Assembly (NCBI RefSeq): GCF_021654775.1
Contig: NZ_AP025343.1
Location: forward strand, 310,001-374,000
Reading direction: 5' to 3'
Origin: Paenibacillus azoreducens
GTDB taxonomy: Bacteria; Bacillota; Bacilli; Paenibacillales; Paenibacillaceae
DNA length: 64,000 bases
Position numbers and translations under genes: made by a program. This document shows, piece after piece, positions 61,738 to 64,000 of the stretch (positions within the stretch are counted from its first letter, which is position 1; each line of letters opens with the position of its first letter). Below the pieces are notes generated by a model that saw only the letters and a list, made by a program, of their open reading frames with translations, searched no databases and was not told the DNA's origin.

Positions 61738-61782
61738 TTGACAATCCATCCATTTGCGTTATAATAGTCAAAGAAAGTCAAA
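61738..61782 (+). promoter_or_regulatory. clpE promoter with CtsR operator
   Basis: TTGACA (61738-61743), 16 bp, TATAAT (61760-61765), then the tandem heptads AGTCAAA-GAA-AGTCAAA (61766-61782), followed by another GTCAAA. This is the CtsR heat-shock box and overlaps the transcription start. A 5' leader of about 225 nt follows. Confidence 0.92.
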
Positions 61783-62013
61783 GTCAAAACAATTGATCAA
61801 ACATCAAAACTGTTAAATCGGGTTTTTCAAAATAAGGTCGGTATTCGATCTCGGTCCTCCATCTCTTGAAGCGGCCTAGATTAAAGATTTTCTTGTCAAA
61901 AGCGGACCTTGAGAACAACCTTTTAAACGCTGCAGTGGAGATGTTCTTTTGCATAGTTACACGAAGTGAAAAAATGAGTTTCCGATGAATTATGAAGAAA
62001 GGGGCAATGAAAC

Positions 62014-64000
<1,987 letters not shown>

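Overview
The window looks like a chromosomal segment of a Paenibacillus-type Firmicute. The signs are SLH-anchored surface proteins, TTG/GTG starts behind strong AGGAGG sites, a CtsR-box clpE, CcpA-like sites, many ECF sigma/anti-sigma pairs, LplBC/YesS-type sugar transport and abundant small intergenic palindromic repeats. No rRNA, tRNA, IS element, prophage or CRISPR array was seen.

Left part (1-8.1 kb). The window opens in the last SLH domain of a surface protein. It is convergent with a secreted Pro-Pro-endopeptidase-like metalloprotease whose leader carries two class-I cyclic-di-GMP riboswitches in tandem. Next is a likely type VII secretion effector locus: a lipase with a C-terminal WXG100-like segment, a small WXG partner, and three divergent paralogous lipoproteins that look like immunity proteins. 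A three-gene cluster follows that resembles D-Ala-D-Ser vancomycin resistance operons (ligase, VanXY-type D,D-peptidase, VanT-type racemase). It has no VanRS nearby and its racemase has almost no membrane domain.

8.3-17.4 kb. A MerR/GyrI-type regulator precedes a short-chain dehydrogenase whose promoter has a MerR-style 20-bp spacer. Then comes a complete 2-aminoethylphosphonate uptake and degradation locus: DeoR regulator, ATPase, fused permease, binding lipoprotein, phnW, phnX. It is interrupted by a repeat-rich segment containing an 11-unit 22-bp minisatellite.

17.4-37 kb. An LCP cell-wall ligase, three ECF sigma/anti-sigma pairs (one here, two adjacent near 33.5-36.8 kb), a duplicated pair of secreted DUF4367-like proteins, a 5'-broken DUF2812 gene, and a 2281-residue SLH-anchored amylopullulanase whose promoter spacer contains a CcpA-type site.

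37-51.8 kb. A sugar ABC importer (LplB/LplC plus lipoprotein) diverges from a membrane-bound AraC regulator and a Gfo/Idh/MocA oxidoreductase. Then udk, a LysR/MFS divergent pair, a YedF-like protein, and an HxlR regulator divergent from a pentose phosphate operon (zwf, gnd, fsa).

52-64 kb. A cassette of two ABC exporters, each with an internal zinc ribbon, brackets a DUF1854 protein. A DUF4091 glycoside-hydrolase-like protein, a secreted serine hydrolase, two tandem copies of a 111-bp repeat, and a CtsR-controlled clpE (cut by the window end) follow.

The most unusual items are the c-di-GMP/protease/SLH locus, the reverse-order lipase toxin with three lipoproteins, the zinc-ribbon ABC-DUF1854 cassette, and two unrelated intergenic sequences that share one four-box layout (two direct plus two inverted boxes about 50 bp apart).
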